Shown: positions 25,803-35,500, counted from the stretch's first letter. The stretch: DNA of 41,915 nucleotides from Psychrobacter glacincola (GCF_904846215.1 NZ_CAJGZK010000025.1:1-41915), one strand, 5' to 3'. Notes: generated by a model from the letters alone, not told the origin. Numbers and translations: made by a program.

Positions 25803-26063
25803 CAGTGTCTTTCCTTATAAAAGTTAGAGTAATCGTTAAGAAAAATGGGCATAAAAAATTGAGCAATAGAAGGCTCAGTTTTATAGTAGCATAAGCAACC
25901 AGCGCAATTATGAGGAAAGGTATTATTATTTTCTATATTTTGAAGTCCTTAACCTCCCATTCAGCCTTGAAAGCATGATTAATGCATTTGCGATTACCAA
26001 TAATGTGATTGTCATCATATTAAGCCTTGTAATTAATACCATCGAAAACCTTAAGAGATCCCT

Positions 26064-26588
26064 ATGCTAAAGAAAACTGAGCAAAGATTAGAGAAAATCA
26101 TATTTAATAGCCGTTGGCTACTAGCCCCATTTTATTTGGGATTAGTACTCGGTATTATTTTATTATTTATCAAATTTTTCCAAGAAATGTGGCATATGAT
26201 CACCCATGTGCTCAGTGCGTCTGAAGCCGATGTGATCGTTGGTGCGTTAGCTCTTATCGACATGTCATTGGTCGCAAGTTTGTTACTCATCATTATATTC
26301 AGTGGTTATGAAATCTTTGTCTCAAAAATTGATACAGGGGATCATGAGGATCGTCCTGAATGGATGGGAAAAATTAATTTCTCTGGCCTAAAACTTAAAG
26401 TCATCGGTGCTATTGTTGCCATTTCTGCTATCGATCTTCTTAAATCATTTATGGATATACCCAAAGAGATGAGTGAGAGTGATGCTGATAGGTTGATGTG
26501 GAAAGTGATTATTCATATGACGTTTGTACTTTCAGGCCTGTTGTTTGCCTTGATGGACAAGATTGTTGGTGATACTAAAAAACATTAA
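26064..26588 (+). CDS. yqhA: YqhA/UPF0114-family membrane protein
   Basis: A 174-residue protein with about four membrane helices. Family features are EKIIFNSRWLLAPFYLGLVL at the N-terminus, IDMSLVASLLLIIIFSGYE in the middle and KVIIHMTFVLSGLLFALMD at the end. The function is not established. It stands alone, divergent from the antiporter across 261 bp in which I see no clear operator. After it, about 950 bp of decayed sequence begins. Confidence 0.88.
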   Translation: MLKKTEQRLEKIIFNSRWLLAPFYLGLVLGIILLFIKFFQEMWHMITHVLSASEADVIVGALALIDMSLVASLLLIIIFSGYEIFVSKIDTGDHEDRPEWMGKINFSGLKLKVIGAIVAISAIDLLKSFMDIPKEMSESDADRLMWKVIIHMTFVLSGLLFALMDKIVGDTKKH

Positions 26589-26945
26589 AAAAAGTTCAAT
26601 AGAAATCTATTTATTAATTTACGCGAATATGCGCTAAGGATCTTAGATGGCATGAGCCAGTTTATTGACCTTATTCGATGACATCAGTGTGATAAGTGAT
26701 TTGTGCATTAAAATCCTGATGGTAATCTAATCAAGATCTATGAACGTCTAACAGAAATAGAGCTTTTAACAAAACTTAAAAATAAGCAGCCAACCTTTTT
26801 AGTAGCAGGCACTGAGGGCCCCCTGTGGTCAGGGATATCTGACTAACTTAGAATTCTCGAGTATATTGATTTTTCTTTGGTCATACTGTTTTTTTACGAT
26901 AGAGAGTAAGCTTTATAAGACTAGCTCATAACTCGTACTGCGCCC

Positions 26946-27375
26946 TTAAGCAGTAGACTTCTCTAATATGCTTTTTTCTACCAAATCCTTAATAGCTTTC
27001 AATTCAGTATTCGCCGAACACTTCGTCATTATCCCCCCCCCCTTTTTTTTTGATCATGAGTTTGCCTTAAACACTAATCAACAGTACATTGACCATATTT
27101 ACTTGCCTTGGATTCAATAGTTGCTGACGGTGGGTCTGCCAAAAGCTGGCTTTACTGATGATTTTATCCGTGGTTTTCTGTGCGCATAATAGTGTTTACT
27201 CTAAAGCTTGTAAAAACCAAATCAACCATTCAGTAACATCTGCATTCCCTTTTTGAGTACGCTCTAATATTTTGTAGTAATCATTACGATGTTTAAGTAT
27301 TTGAGCCGACACGCTATAAAAACGTTGCATGCTAACATCACTTTACGCTACCAGCCCTGTTCCTCGTGAGTAAGG
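26946..27375 (-). pseudogene. Fic-family protein, C-terminal remnant with stops and frameshifts
   Basis: Reading from about 27330, MQRFYSVSAQILKHRNDYYK and ILERTQKGNADVTEWLIWFL match the region after the active-site loop of Fic/DOC proteins. A stop follows within the frame, then further matches such as TTDKIISKASFW. Near the end MTKCSANTELKAIKDLVEKS, then ILEKS, matches the C-terminal winged-helix part; the frame is broken at a C10/T9 homopolymer. The catalytic HxFx(D/E)GNGRxxR motif is not present. It is clearly a remnant. Confidence 0.65.
27033..27051. repeat. Homopolymer tract C10-T9
   Basis: Ten C followed by nine T, inside the broken Fic gene. Such tracts change length by slippage during replication and are also prone to sequencing error. 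It coincides with a break in the Fic reading frame. Confidence 0.7.
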
Positions 27376-27378
27376 GGA

Positions 27379-27525
27379 TTAACTAGAATACAAGTCATTC
27401 TCATCCACTTTAGCATCAAAATCAGAATTAATTATATGCGACACCAATTGACGCTTATCTCTCAGAGCAGCTTTTTTAATATCCTTTAAAGTTGTAAGGT
27501 ATTTAACAAGGGTAGAGGTCAAATT
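27379..27525 (-). pseudogene. Unidentified coding-like remnant before the recombinase trio
   Basis: A 48-codon minus-strand frame ends at TAA 27381-27379 and contains VKYLTTLKDIKKAALRDKRQ and NSDFDAKVDENDLYSS, which look like a genuine protein C-terminus. There is no good start (TTG 27522 at best). I do not recognise the family. Confidence 0.3.
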
Positions 27526-27540
27526 TTAGAGGAATATAAA

Positions 27541-28065
27541 ATGGATAATGTCACTATTGCTAAGTTACAAAAGACTTCAGTCGTGATTGTTAATGACATC
27601 GTCAAATTGTTTGAAATCTATAATCAGTTCATTCGTCCGCAAATTAAATCTTCGAACACATTTATAGCTTATCAAAATCTGACGCTAGCCAAGCCTATAC
27701 TATTTATAAAAACCAGCGAAGTAATACAATTAGTGAATAACTTTGAAGTTTTTTATCTGTTAAAAACTGTAGATCTTAACCAAGAGTTGTGCGCAGAGAA
27801 AGTATCCATAGTAAAAATTAATGAAGCGCAATTCGAGGTTAAATATGCATTTTATGAATTGATTGACCTTATATGTAGATATCAAAAATATTTAGATATC
27901 AGGTTAATTTATATTCATTTAAATAGATCTCTCACTGCTGATATAAACCAGCAGCTTTTTAGCTCAAAAAAATTCTCTATCGGTACTTTTTGTAATCTTA
28001 TTAACATTCATGAGCAGACTTATTATAAACGTTATAAAAAGGACAAAAATAATGTCAACTATTAA
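27541..28065 (+). CDS. Small protein of unknown function, first gene of the second recombinase trio
   Basis: A 174-residue protein with no signal peptide or membrane helix and no family I recognise. It is hydrophobic-helical and rich in Ile, Leu and Lys. A helix-turn-helix-like end is possible (KFSIGTFCNLINIHEQTYYK, about residues 146-165). TTTTAGAGGAAT precedes the ATG. Its 3' end overlaps the next gene by 14 bp, so it is coupled to the two large recombinase-like genes. A small DNA-binding accessory, comparable in position to TnpC of Tn554 or GmtX of GMT, is the natural guess but is not shown by sequence. Confidence 0.65.
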   Translation: MDNVTIAKLQKTSVVIVNDIVKLFEIYNQFIRPQIKSSNTFIAYQNLTLAKPILFIKTSEVIQLVNNFEVFYLLKTVDLNQELCAEKVSIVKINEAQFEVKYAFYELIDLICRYQKYLDIRLIYIHLNRSLTADINQQLFSSKKFSIGTFCNLINIHEQTYYKRYKKDKNNVNY

Positions 28066-30415
28066 GTCTCACTACCATCTTCGCGATGTACCGAGTCTCG
28101 ACGTTATCAAACAGACCATCAACCACCAAGGCGATCATGACGATTTTAAGAATAGAGAAAGGGCAGTAGCAGCTATTGGTGATATCGTAGCAGTGGTTCA
28201 GGAAGGTTATTGCAATGCTGATCACCAAGAGCAACTGATTAATAAAGTGATAAAAATATTGCATGAGAGACCGGTTGCCGAGCGTGATATGCACATTGGC
28301 AGATCTGAGCTCAGTGAAAAGCCGCTTATAATGCAAGTCTTAATTTTGATGCAAAATATCATGTATAAGCGTCGTCAAACCGTTCGTCTTCGGCAGAAGC
28401 TGTATTGGCTTGCAATTGCGTTACACACTGCGGTTTTGCTTATATATCATGGCAAAAAGACGCATATGCACAATATTTTGATGCAATTTAAACTGGCTCA
28501 ATTCTCAAAGGCAGCAACACGAACCTGGATTTGGCGTGAGCTTCCTGAGATACCAGAGCAAAAAGTAGATAATATCTTGATATCACTACAAGATGTGTCA
28601 AAGCGTTTAGCGATTAAGTATGGTGATCGTACACAAAAAGAGTTTTTAAAGCTTCCTGATGTCAGACAAATTAATAAGATCATAGCGTCTTATCAAGATG
28701 CTCACTATGTGAAAAAACGTCTAAAAATAGAACCCAATAACCAGATAAAGCCTATTAGCCTAGCCAATCAACCTGTATTGTTAGCAGTCAATAATGTTCA
28801 AAATGACCTAGGGTCGAATGATGAACATTTTGAAGATTTCGTATTAGAGTCGCAATCGCAGTTTTATACGGCGATGACTGAGAGTTATGAGGGCTTAACC
28901 ACCACATATGAAGAAAGTATTGATCATTATGACCCGCCCTTTATAAGTTATGAAGTCACTACTGACTTGCCAAAAGGGCTGTCTTTTCCGCTCCAAACGA
29001 TAGACTTATCGCTGCAACAAAACCACATTTCTCAACAAGAACTCGCGCTCAATTCAAACGTTCGGGTACTACCAAAGTCCAGCTATCAGCGGATATTTTC
29101 AGCGCTTTGCCAAGATACTCAGTTTTCAACCAACACTTCCAATCGGGACTGTGCTTACATTTTGTTGCTGTCTATGATTACAGCGTTGCCCATTAAATCT
29201 TTAACTATTGCAGGATACATTGGTCATCCGAGTATTTTTAAAATTGGTTTGAATCGAAGCTACATTCATCATTCGCTTGGTATTACCAAACGGCAAGAAG
29301 CGTTTAATGGTAGTAAGTATGAAAATCAGCTTGACATCATTAAAATTCCTGTCCCGCAATGGCTTATCGATGAAATATTAACAGGTGAGCTACCATCAGA
29401 TAATGGTATTCAAGAATATCTTACCTATCTACGCGCTAAAATAAGTTTGCCGTACTTATCAACGAATCGTATTGAGACTGCACTGCATGTGGTGCTTTCT
29501 CGCTACACGCCAAACAGCAATGCTCACATCGCTGACCTGATTTGCAGAACGCCTGCCTCTCAAGCTCCAGCCATGTATTACAGCAGTCATCTTAGCGAAG
29601 AGATTTTGTCTCACTATAAATTAGCGCTGAGTATATTTAATCAAGACAATCACTTTGATATGTCATATATCACCCCTTGGCACAAGTACACGTTAGGTTC
29701 TGGATTTGCATTTACGCCAAATTATGTTCGTGAGATTATCACTGAGCTGCAAGCATGGGCGGACAGCAGTACTGATGCCAATACACATTTTAATCGTATC
29801 AGCATTTTCGTATGGTTTGTACTTTGTTTATTAACGGGTGTACGACCAAATAACGGTATCGGACTGATGAGCGATATCGATCTTGAGGCTGGCTGGCTAA
29901 TGATTGATGACAAACCCAATCGAAAATCAAAGAGTCATAGACTCATACCTTTATGTTCGACACTCATACGCTTACTAAGCGATTACCGGAGCTATTTAAT
30001 TGGTTATCAGCTTAATAATTTATTGAAACAGGAAATTAGCGAATGTATTGATGAGATACGTCTAGGTAATGAGATCGCATTATTGCGACTGCTATCAGAG
30101 AACTTCAGTACACTTGATGTCATCAAACGAGGCGACGCTTATCATATGACCAAAGATATTATTGACACTGACCCTTATTGGACCCGTCATTTTGTACGGA
30201 CTCAACTTGAAAGACTAGGCGTTGATATGGTGCTCATCAATGCAGTTGTTGGTCATGAAAAAGCGCGCCAACATGCATTAGGACGTTTCTCATCACTTAG
30301 TAAGCATCAGATTAAACAAGTGGGTGATCAGTTTGAACAGCTGGCAGAGACATTGGGTTTAAAAGAAATTAATATCAAAAACAATCATGATGAATGGAGC
30401 ATGTCGTGCTCGTAA
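28052..30415 (+). CDS. Large tyrosine-recombinase-like protein with Phe in place of the nucleophile
   Basis: A 787-residue protein from ATG 28052, chosen for the AAAAAGGAC ribosome site; a longer start at 28010 would run deep into the previous gene. The catalytic domain is at the C-terminus: Arg598 in LTGVRPNNG, His713-x-x-Arg716 in TRHFVRTQL, and His735 in VVGHEKARQ. Where the tyrosine should follow, the sequence is LGRFSSLS with Phe746 and no nearby Tyr. It is therefore probably inactive for strand cleavage, or uses another residue. The first 550 residues match nothing I know and hold charged, acidic segments. It overlaps the third gene by 22 bp. An architectural partner of the 1112-residue recombinase is likely. 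Confidence 0.75.
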   Translation: MSTIKSHYHLRDVPSLDVIKQTINHQGDHDDFKNRERAVAAIGDIVAVVQEGYCNADHQEQLINKVIKILHERPVAERDMHIGRSELSEKPLIMQVLILMQNIMYKRRQTVRLRQKLYWLAIALHTAVLLIYHGKKTHMHNILMQFKLAQFSKAATRTWIWRELPEIPEQKVDNILISLQDVSKRLAIKYGDRTQKEFLKLPDVRQINKIIASYQDAHYVKKRLKIEPNNQIKPISLANQPVLLAVNNVQNDLGSNDEHFEDFVLESQSQFYTAMTESYEGLTTTYEESIDHYDPPFISYEVTTDLPKGLSFPLQTIDLSLQQNHISQQELALNSNVRVLPKSSYQRIFSALCQDTQFSTNTSNRDCAYILLLSMITALPIKSLTIAGYIGHPSIFKIGLNRSYIHHSLGITKRQEAFNGSKYENQLDIIKIPVPQWLIDEILTGELPSDNGIQEYLTYLRAKISLPYLSTNRIETALHVVLSRYTPNSNAHIADLICRTPASQAPAMYYSSHLSEEILSHYKLALSIFNQDNHFDMSYITPWHKYTLGSGFAFTPNYVREIITELQAWADSSTDANTHFNRISIFVWFVLCLLTGVRPNNGIGLMSDIDLEAGWLMIDDKPNRKSKSHRLIPLCSTLIRLLSDYRSYLIGYQLNNLLKQEISECIDEIRLGNEIALLRLLSENFSTLDVIKRGDAYHMTKDIIDTDPYWTRHFVRTQLERLGVDMVLINAVVGHEKARQHALGRFSSLSKHQIKQVGDQFEQLAETLGLKEINIKNNHDEWSMSCS

Positions 30416-33400
30416 ATGAAATCAAGCCGCCTAAAATTATAGATACACTGGCAAAATTTGATGGAAGAAAAAAGGCTTATATCCCTGACCCTCAAATACT
30501 AGAAGAGGTAGGGAAGGCCAAGCAGCTTGAAATTGGATTGCTTGCTAAGTTTCAAACCAAATGGGAGCAACTACGTCAAGCGTATCCTGATAATATCAAG
30601 ATACTAAAAGATACTAAAAAATACTCTCGTAAAGCTTGTGCTTATCATAGCCATACTTTTTTAGTAGAGAAGCATAGATGTCGCATTATATATTTTGATA
30701 AGCGCTGGTGGCGTTGGGATTTGCTGTTGCAACAGTTCAATATTGTTTTAAATCAACAAATCAGGCCCATAGATGCAGAAGGGTTTTTAGAGTTTCAAAG
30801 CTATGCTCATCAAACCATCACGCAGACATGCCAAACAGAGAAAAGAGTTAAACAAGCCTATAAAGTGGTAAATCGTTTTATTGACTATCAAAACAAGCAT
30901 TTTATGCTTAATGATTATCGCTATCCTAATATCAAGACTGTATTGCCCACAAAATTTAATCCGCTCCTCATTAATAATGATTGGATCACTAAAGGTAAGC
31001 AAATTAATGAGATGGTACGAGCGGTAAGTCACCACTGGACACAAACGAGTGAGTATAGCTTAGAAGAAATATTAGGATGGCTGGTTTACTCTGGCATCAT
31101 GTATGGTGGCATTAATAGTAAAGCCATACTTGAAAGTTGGCTTGAGGCTCTAATAAATGAAAAATACCAGCCATTTATCAATAAGCGATTACTAATATCA
31201 GTCCGGTTTCTACAAGCGTATTATGGCAATGAGCGTAGTAACACACAAAATCAGCTTTACAACACTCAGCAAATTGTTCTAGATATGGTCAGCCAATGCT
31301 GGTTGCTACGATATCGCCAAGCAAAAAATAAACTGGCTATCAATGATGAGGCTGAAAAAAGTTTAAAAAAAAGTGCTGAGAGTTACTTGATAAACGCTTT
31401 AAAACCAGTGCTTAACAATGGGGGTTTGACGATTTTAACTTTTCCGCAGATGCTGTCTTACGCAAGTTACCATTGGGAGATGCTTGATGGTGCTGATATT
31501 GATCAAGCTTCCGTAGCGGTACTGAGTAGCAAGCAAAATACAGCAGGGCTGACCAAAGAGAAGTTTAAAGAATTTTTAGAAGGACAATATAAGAAATCGG
31601 TAAAAAATTACGACTTAGACGATATTCTAAAGTTGTCAATAAAAGGATCAGAAAATATATTAGATAAAAGCACGACTCCAAGCCTACATGGTAGAAAAGT
31701 ACGGCGCTCAGAGCTGATTACGGATATCGCTAGTGATTTTAAAATTGTAGGAAGTCTAAAAAGTAAGAGATTAGGCTATAAACCGCTTACTTTGATCCAA
31801 AGGATAGAAAAAAGGTATGAGCAATACACTGCAGTTAATGAGAGGGTGTTTTTAGATTGGATACTGGCTCTTTTAAAAGATGAGTTGGACAATTCTATTA
31901 AAAGTACTTCCGTGTTGCAATACATTAGAAGCATTGGCTATGAATGGCTGTATTTTTCAATGAATCAGCCTATTGATGGTTGGGATGAAGAGGACTTTGA
32001 GGTGCTCTATGAGGATATTTTGGAGTACAAAACCACAGTTCGCCGTCACATAAATATTTCTTATTATGCAAAGCTGTTACAACGCCTTCATAACTTTGCT
32101 CATGAAAATTACGATCTACCACAAGTAACGATTGCCTATGAAAAAGAGGGTCGACGCGTTCGTGCTGAGTTGATTTCCCTTCATATGTATCACGCGATTA
32201 TTACACAGATTTTGCATAGCGTGGATATTCTAGAGCGAGAGATGTTTGCTTTGATGATTATGCTGGTCTATCGAACAGGAATGCGTAAAAAGGAGCTGTT
32301 AGGATTACGGTACATTGATATAGAAGGCCTAAATTCACCGTCTCCGTCACTTGTTGTTCGTAGTAATCCTTATCGTGATTTAAAAACAGCTGGCAGCAAT
32401 CGTAGAATCCCTATTTATGCTTTGTTGCAGCCAGACGAGTTGGCATTATTTATAAGATACACACAAAGTACTGTCGGTCTTAATCCTAGAAGCTTTATAT
32501 TCACACTATCTTCTGAAAAGACGCCAATTGATGATCACGTACCGCTACAACTGCTAAGACGTATCTTACAGGACATCCCAAAAAAGCCAGGTAATAAGCC
32601 GGAGCAAACCTTTCATGCGTTTCGACATACGGCGGTTACTAATTTATCACTTGTACTATGTGGTGATACTGAGCTTGTTAAAGCTTTGACTGATTATAAC
32701 GAAGAAGACATTAAACGGATCAAATATGGCGTTCTTGGTGAGCATCTTAATGCGCAAGATCGCTGGTACGCTCTATCTGGAATCATGGGTCATTTATCAC
32801 CGCAGCGCAGTTTTGAGTATTACAACCATATCGCTGTTTTAATGGCAACTTATGCGCTGAGCGGCGCTAATATTAAGCTACCAGTTGTTGCCATTAACAA
32901 CGTCACTGGCATCAATAGAAAAAGGCTTAAAGAGAATGATGCCATTATCGACCATAACGACGTCAGCCTAACTAGCGTCCGAAAGTTGTTGTTTCGAAGT
33001 CTTAGTCAGCGCAAATATGAAGCGCCTCGCTTATGTATTAAAAACACGACCCTTTTAGTCGATTCACAAAGTAGGACAGAAACGTTATTTATGCGCTATG
33101 GCATGAATAGCATTTGGTTCTTATTACAGCAAAATGCTTTAGGCATAGCTTTAAAGCAGGCTGCAATAATGGTTAATATTGATTTACACGACGCAGATAT
33201 CATTATAAATCGAGCGCGAAAAGTAGCCAATGTGACCTCGAGCCATGATAACCCTAGATTCATTGGAACAAATGGCCTTCCAAAAAGTATTCAGTACAAA
33301 AGTGATTATAGATTACTGTCTTCACTGCAAAGCAGTGCTCAAAAACTACGAGATAACTCATTAGATGATTGGCAGTGGTTTATAGCTCTATGCCAAGAGC

Positions 33401-33732
33401 ATCTATCTTACAGTAAGGCGTTTGTTCCTTTTTCAATCAAAGAAAAGAAAGCGTTACGACGTTTTATCAAAATTGCCAAACAATTACTGCCAGCGAAAAA
33501 TTGGCTAGTTGCTCATCCTGCGGCATCACAAGTCCATCTTAATTTAGCTGATATGAAGGGATTGCGTAGCATCAGTAAAGATAGTATGGGTACGTTCAAC
33601 ATTGGAATCGCTTTGATTGATAACAGATCCTCTGTAAATGATAAATGGCAATTTTCTCCGTTGCTGCGATTTTTTGTTTATATGGTATTGATTACGGATG
33701 AAGAGTTAGTGATTTTAGATAATGCGTCATAA
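30394..33732 (+). CDS. Very large tyrosine recombinase with complete active site
   Basis: A 1112-residue protein from ATG 30394; GTG 30406 with GGAG 6 bases upstream is also possible and would remove four residues. The catalytic core is in the middle: Arg631 in YRTGMRKKELLGL, His741-x-x-Arg744 in FHAFRHTAV, His800 in IMGHLSPQRS and Tyr809/Tyr810 in FEYYNHI. About 600 residues precede it and about 300 follow it, with no known domain, which is far longer than the usual 300-400. As the last gene of a three-gene overlapping set it is probably the cutting enzyme of a mobile element. Its ends are not visible to me; the region right after it holds an IS982 copy. Confidence 0.82.
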   Translation: MEHVVLVNEIKPPKIIDTLAKFDGRKKAYIPDPQILEEVGKAKQLEIGLLAKFQTKWEQLRQAYPDNIKILKDTKKYSRKACAYHSHTFLVEKHRCRIIYFDKRWWRWDLLLQQFNIVLNQQIRPIDAEGFLEFQSYAHQTITQTCQTEKRVKQAYKVVNRFIDYQNKHFMLNDYRYPNIKTVLPTKFNPLLINNDWITKGKQINEMVRAVSHHWTQTSEYSLEEILGWLVYSGIMYGGINSKAILESWLEALINEKYQPFINKRLLISVRFLQAYYGNERSNTQNQLYNTQQIVLDMVSQCWLLRYRQAKNKLAINDEAEKSLKKSAESYLINALKPVLNNGGLTILTFPQMLSYASYHWEMLDGADIDQASVAVLSSKQNTAGLTKEKFKEFLEGQYKKSVKNYDLDDILKLSIKGSENILDKSTTPSLHGRKVRRSELITDIASDFKIVGSLKSKRLGYKPLTLIQRIEKRYEQYTAVNERVFLDWILALLKDELDNSIKSTSVLQYIRSIGYEWLYFSMNQPIDGWDEEDFEVLYEDILEYKTTVRRHINISYYAKLLQRLHNFAHENYDLPQVTIAYEKEGRRVRAELISLHMYHAIITQILHSVDILEREMFALMIMLVYRTGMRKKELLGLRYIDIEGLNSPSPSLVVRSNPYRDLKTAGSNRRIPIYALLQPDELALFIRYTQSTVGLNPRSFIFTLSSEKTPIDDHVPLQLLRRILQDIPKKPGNKPEQTFHAFRHTAVTNLSLVLCGDTELVKALTDYNEEDIKRIKYGVLGEHLNAQDRWYALSGIMGHLSPQRSFEYYNHIAVLMATYALSGANIKLPVVAINNVTGINRKRLKENDAIIDHNDVSLTSVRKLLFRSLSQRKYEAPRLCIKNTTLLVDSQSRTETLFMRYGMNSIWFLLQQNALGIALKQAAIMVNIDLHDADIIINRARKVANVTSSHDNPRFIGTNGLPKSIQYKSDYRLLSSLQSSAQKLRDNSLDDWQWFIALCQEHLSYSKAFVPFSIKEKKALRRFIKIAKQLLPAKNWLVAHPAASQVHLNLADMKGLRSISKDSMGTFNIGIALIDNRSSVNDKWQFSPLLRFFVYMVLITDEELVILDNAS

Positions 33733-33810
33733 GTTATTTAAGTTTGCTTCGGTGTTCGACAGCGACGCCTAGAATTTAAAAATCAGTGAATCTACTATCA
33801 ATAATGGGGT

Positions 33811-34837
33811 AACCCCAGTTCGGGATAAGCCACATTGTAACTCATTGATACTATTTACAATGTCGCTACCTGCCTCTGCTGAGGCATGTTTTTGATGGTG
33901 GGTTTATAGGGAAACCAGCAATAAGCAATCAAACCTGACAGCAAGTTTGTGATAAACCCCGTGACACTACGATGGCGTGAATGCTCAATCTGACACAAGT
34001 TTTTCAGCTCCCCAAACACCGTCTCAACCAAAGAGCGATGATTGAGTAGTGCCTCATCCATAGGCTCAAGTAATTGGGGTTTCATATGACGCCGAAGTTT
34101 GGTTATCAACGTGGTATCACTGTGTTTTGTGAGCCACTCGTTTAGGGCTTTACTGATATAGCCTCTATCCCCAAACACCTTGCCAAACACAGGTGTTGCC
34201 ATATCCTTAACAGGCACTCTGTCATCCGTATTACCCGCAGTGACTTTAACAGATACAAGCTCGCCCTTATGATTGATAATGGCATGCAGCTTAAAGCCGT
34301 AAAACCAGCCCATACTACCTTTACCTCTTTGCGCCATACTCTCAAAGACTTTGTGACGGTAGATACGCTTGTTATGACAAACTGCTATCTTGGTTGAATC
34401 AATATAGCTGATACCTGTACAGTCGCCCATCATGCTTTGCAAGTAGGCACACAGTGGCATGATACTGCGCGGCATAAGCTCTATAAATCGCGAGTAGCTC
34501 GGCAGATTTGGAAACTCCCGTTTCATCATGCCAAGCATGTGATGGTAGTAAAACGCCTTAAACTGTCGATAACGCAGTTGATGAAACAGTATCAAGATGG
34601 TCATAATCTCTGCTACACTTATCTGGCATGCTCTTAGCCGTTGACGGCCCGTTGCGATTAAATGAGCGTCAAACTCAGGTTTGAATTGCTGATAAAAGTC
34701 GTCAATATGGCAGTATAGTTCGGTTAGGTTGTCCATGTAAGAAGTCCTTGTTGTGAAGTTTGTCTTGGTAAACTCACTTTAGCAATTTTGGGCTTCTTTT
34801 TTTATCTTTTTTTGAGCGCTTATCCCGAATTGGGGTT
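33811..34837 (-). mobile_element. IS982-family insertion sequence, copy A
   Basis: The element is bounded by AACCCCAGTTCGGGATAAGC at 33811 and its complement, with one change (GAATTGGGGTT), ending at 34837. It holds one intact transposase on the minus strand. Copy B at 35543-36570 is inverted relative to it, and the two transposases differ at about a dozen residues. No clear target duplication is seen in the flanks. Confidence 0.9.
33855..34736 (-). CDS. IS982-family transposase (copy A)
   Basis: A 293-residue DDE transposase. Acidic catalytic residues sit in SYIDSTKIAVCHN, KVFGDRGYISKAL and HRSLVETVFGELKNL. N-terminal DNA-binding helices include CQISVAEIMTILILFHQLRY. It is of full length and uninterrupted. 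Compared with copy B it has ELMPRS, ESMAQRGKGS and LRRHMK, so the copies are diverged rather than a recent duplication. Confidence 0.92.
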   Translation of the reverse strand: MDNLTELYCHIDDFYQQFKPEFDAHLIATGRQRLRACQISVAEIMTILILFHQLRYRQFKAFYYHHMLGMMKREFPNLPSYSRFIELMPRSIMPLCAYLQSMMGDCTGISYIDSTKIAVCHNKRIYRHKVFESMAQRGKGSMGWFYGFKLHAIINHKGELVSVKVTAGNTDDRVPVKDMATPVFGKVFGDRGYISKALNEWLTKHSDTTLITKLRRHMKPQLLEPMDEALLNHRSLVETVFGELKNLCQIEHSRHRSVTGFITNLLSGLIAYCWFPYKPTIKNMPQQRQVATL

Positions 34838-34882
34838 AAATATCAAATGCAACAATAAACAATAAATGACGAGAGGGTATGT

Positions 34883-35500
34883 ATGAAACCTGATAACCAT
34901 AACTTAACTTTTAAGCAGCATAAATTGTTTGGTGCGCTTATCCTACTGACAGTGACATCGTCGTTATTTGCTTGTAGCGAAACCAATACCACTGCTGCAA
35001 CCACAGCGACTGTAGAGACGGCAACAGACAGCCAGAATTCAAAAGTCCAAACGCCTAAAACGGTGACTCCGAGCGCTAGCAGTAACAGTGATGCGCTGAG
35101 AAACGTCTCTGCGACGGTTTATAAAGATGCCAATTGTGGCTGCTGTAAAGAGTGGATTAGCCATGCCGAAGATCATGGTATGACCGCTGAGGGGCAAGAT
35201 GTTGCCGACTTAGCGGTATTTAAACAGCGCTACGGCGTCCCTAATAATATGCGCTCTTGTCACACCACGGTCACGAGTGATGGTTATGTGTTTGAAGGCC
35301 ATGTACCCGCTAAGCATGTTGCAGAGTTTTTAGCAAACCCGCCAAGCGACGCCATTGGCCTTGCTGTACCGGGTATGCCTATGGGGAGTCCTGGTATGGA
35401 ATATAACAATCAGTTCGACCCTTATCAAATCATGCAAATAAATAAAGATGGTAGCACAGCGGTATATGCTGAGGTTGATAGCGCCAATGCCCAGTTATAG
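34883..35500 (+). CDS. DUF411 metal-binding lipoprotein
   Basis: A 205-residue exported protein. A hydrophobic segment ends with the lipobox SLFAC (about residues 27-31), followed by a Thr/Ser-rich linker. The DUF411 domain (about residues 78-200) shows YKDANCGCCKEWISHAEDHG with the CxxC-like CGCC site, YGVPNNMRSCHTTV, GHVPAKHVAEFL and the Met-rich VPGMPMGSPGMEY. DUF411 proteins are linked with copper tolerance in the periplasm. The gene lies alone between two inverted IS982 copies and may therefore be mobile cargo. GAGAGGG precedes the ATG. Confidence 0.88.
   Translation: MKPDNHNLTFKQHKLFGALILLTVTSSLFACSETNTTAATTATVETATDSQNSKVQTPKTVTPSASSNSDALRNVSATVYKDANCGCCKEWISHAEDHGMTAEGQDVADLAVFKQRYGVPNNMRSCHTTVTSDGYVFEGHVPAKHVAEFLANPPSDAIGLAVPGMPMGSPGMEYNNQFDPYQIMQINKDGSTAVYAEVDSANAQL

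Larger units (their letters stand above)
26589..27540. other. Decayed region between yqhA and the second recombinase trio
   Basis: About 950 bases without an intact gene. On the minus strand it holds a broken Fic-family gene (26946-27375) and a 48-residue coding-like remnant (27379-27525). A homopolymer block of about ten C and nine T lies at 27033-27051. Positions 26589-26945 show nothing I recognise. The decay just before the recombinase module suggests repeated insertion or deletion at this point. Confidence 0.6.

Noticed and set aside
26795..26830. TAGTAGCAGGCACTGAGG resembles GGTAGCAGACACTAAGG before arsO
   Set aside because: Similarity covers fewer than 20 bases with mismatches and has no dyad or linked gene, so I do not call it a shared regulatory site.
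33801..33822. GGGGTAACCCC palindrome at the left tip of IS982 copy A
   Set aside because: Could suggest two abutting IS tips, but only 5 bp on the outer side match, so chance is likely.
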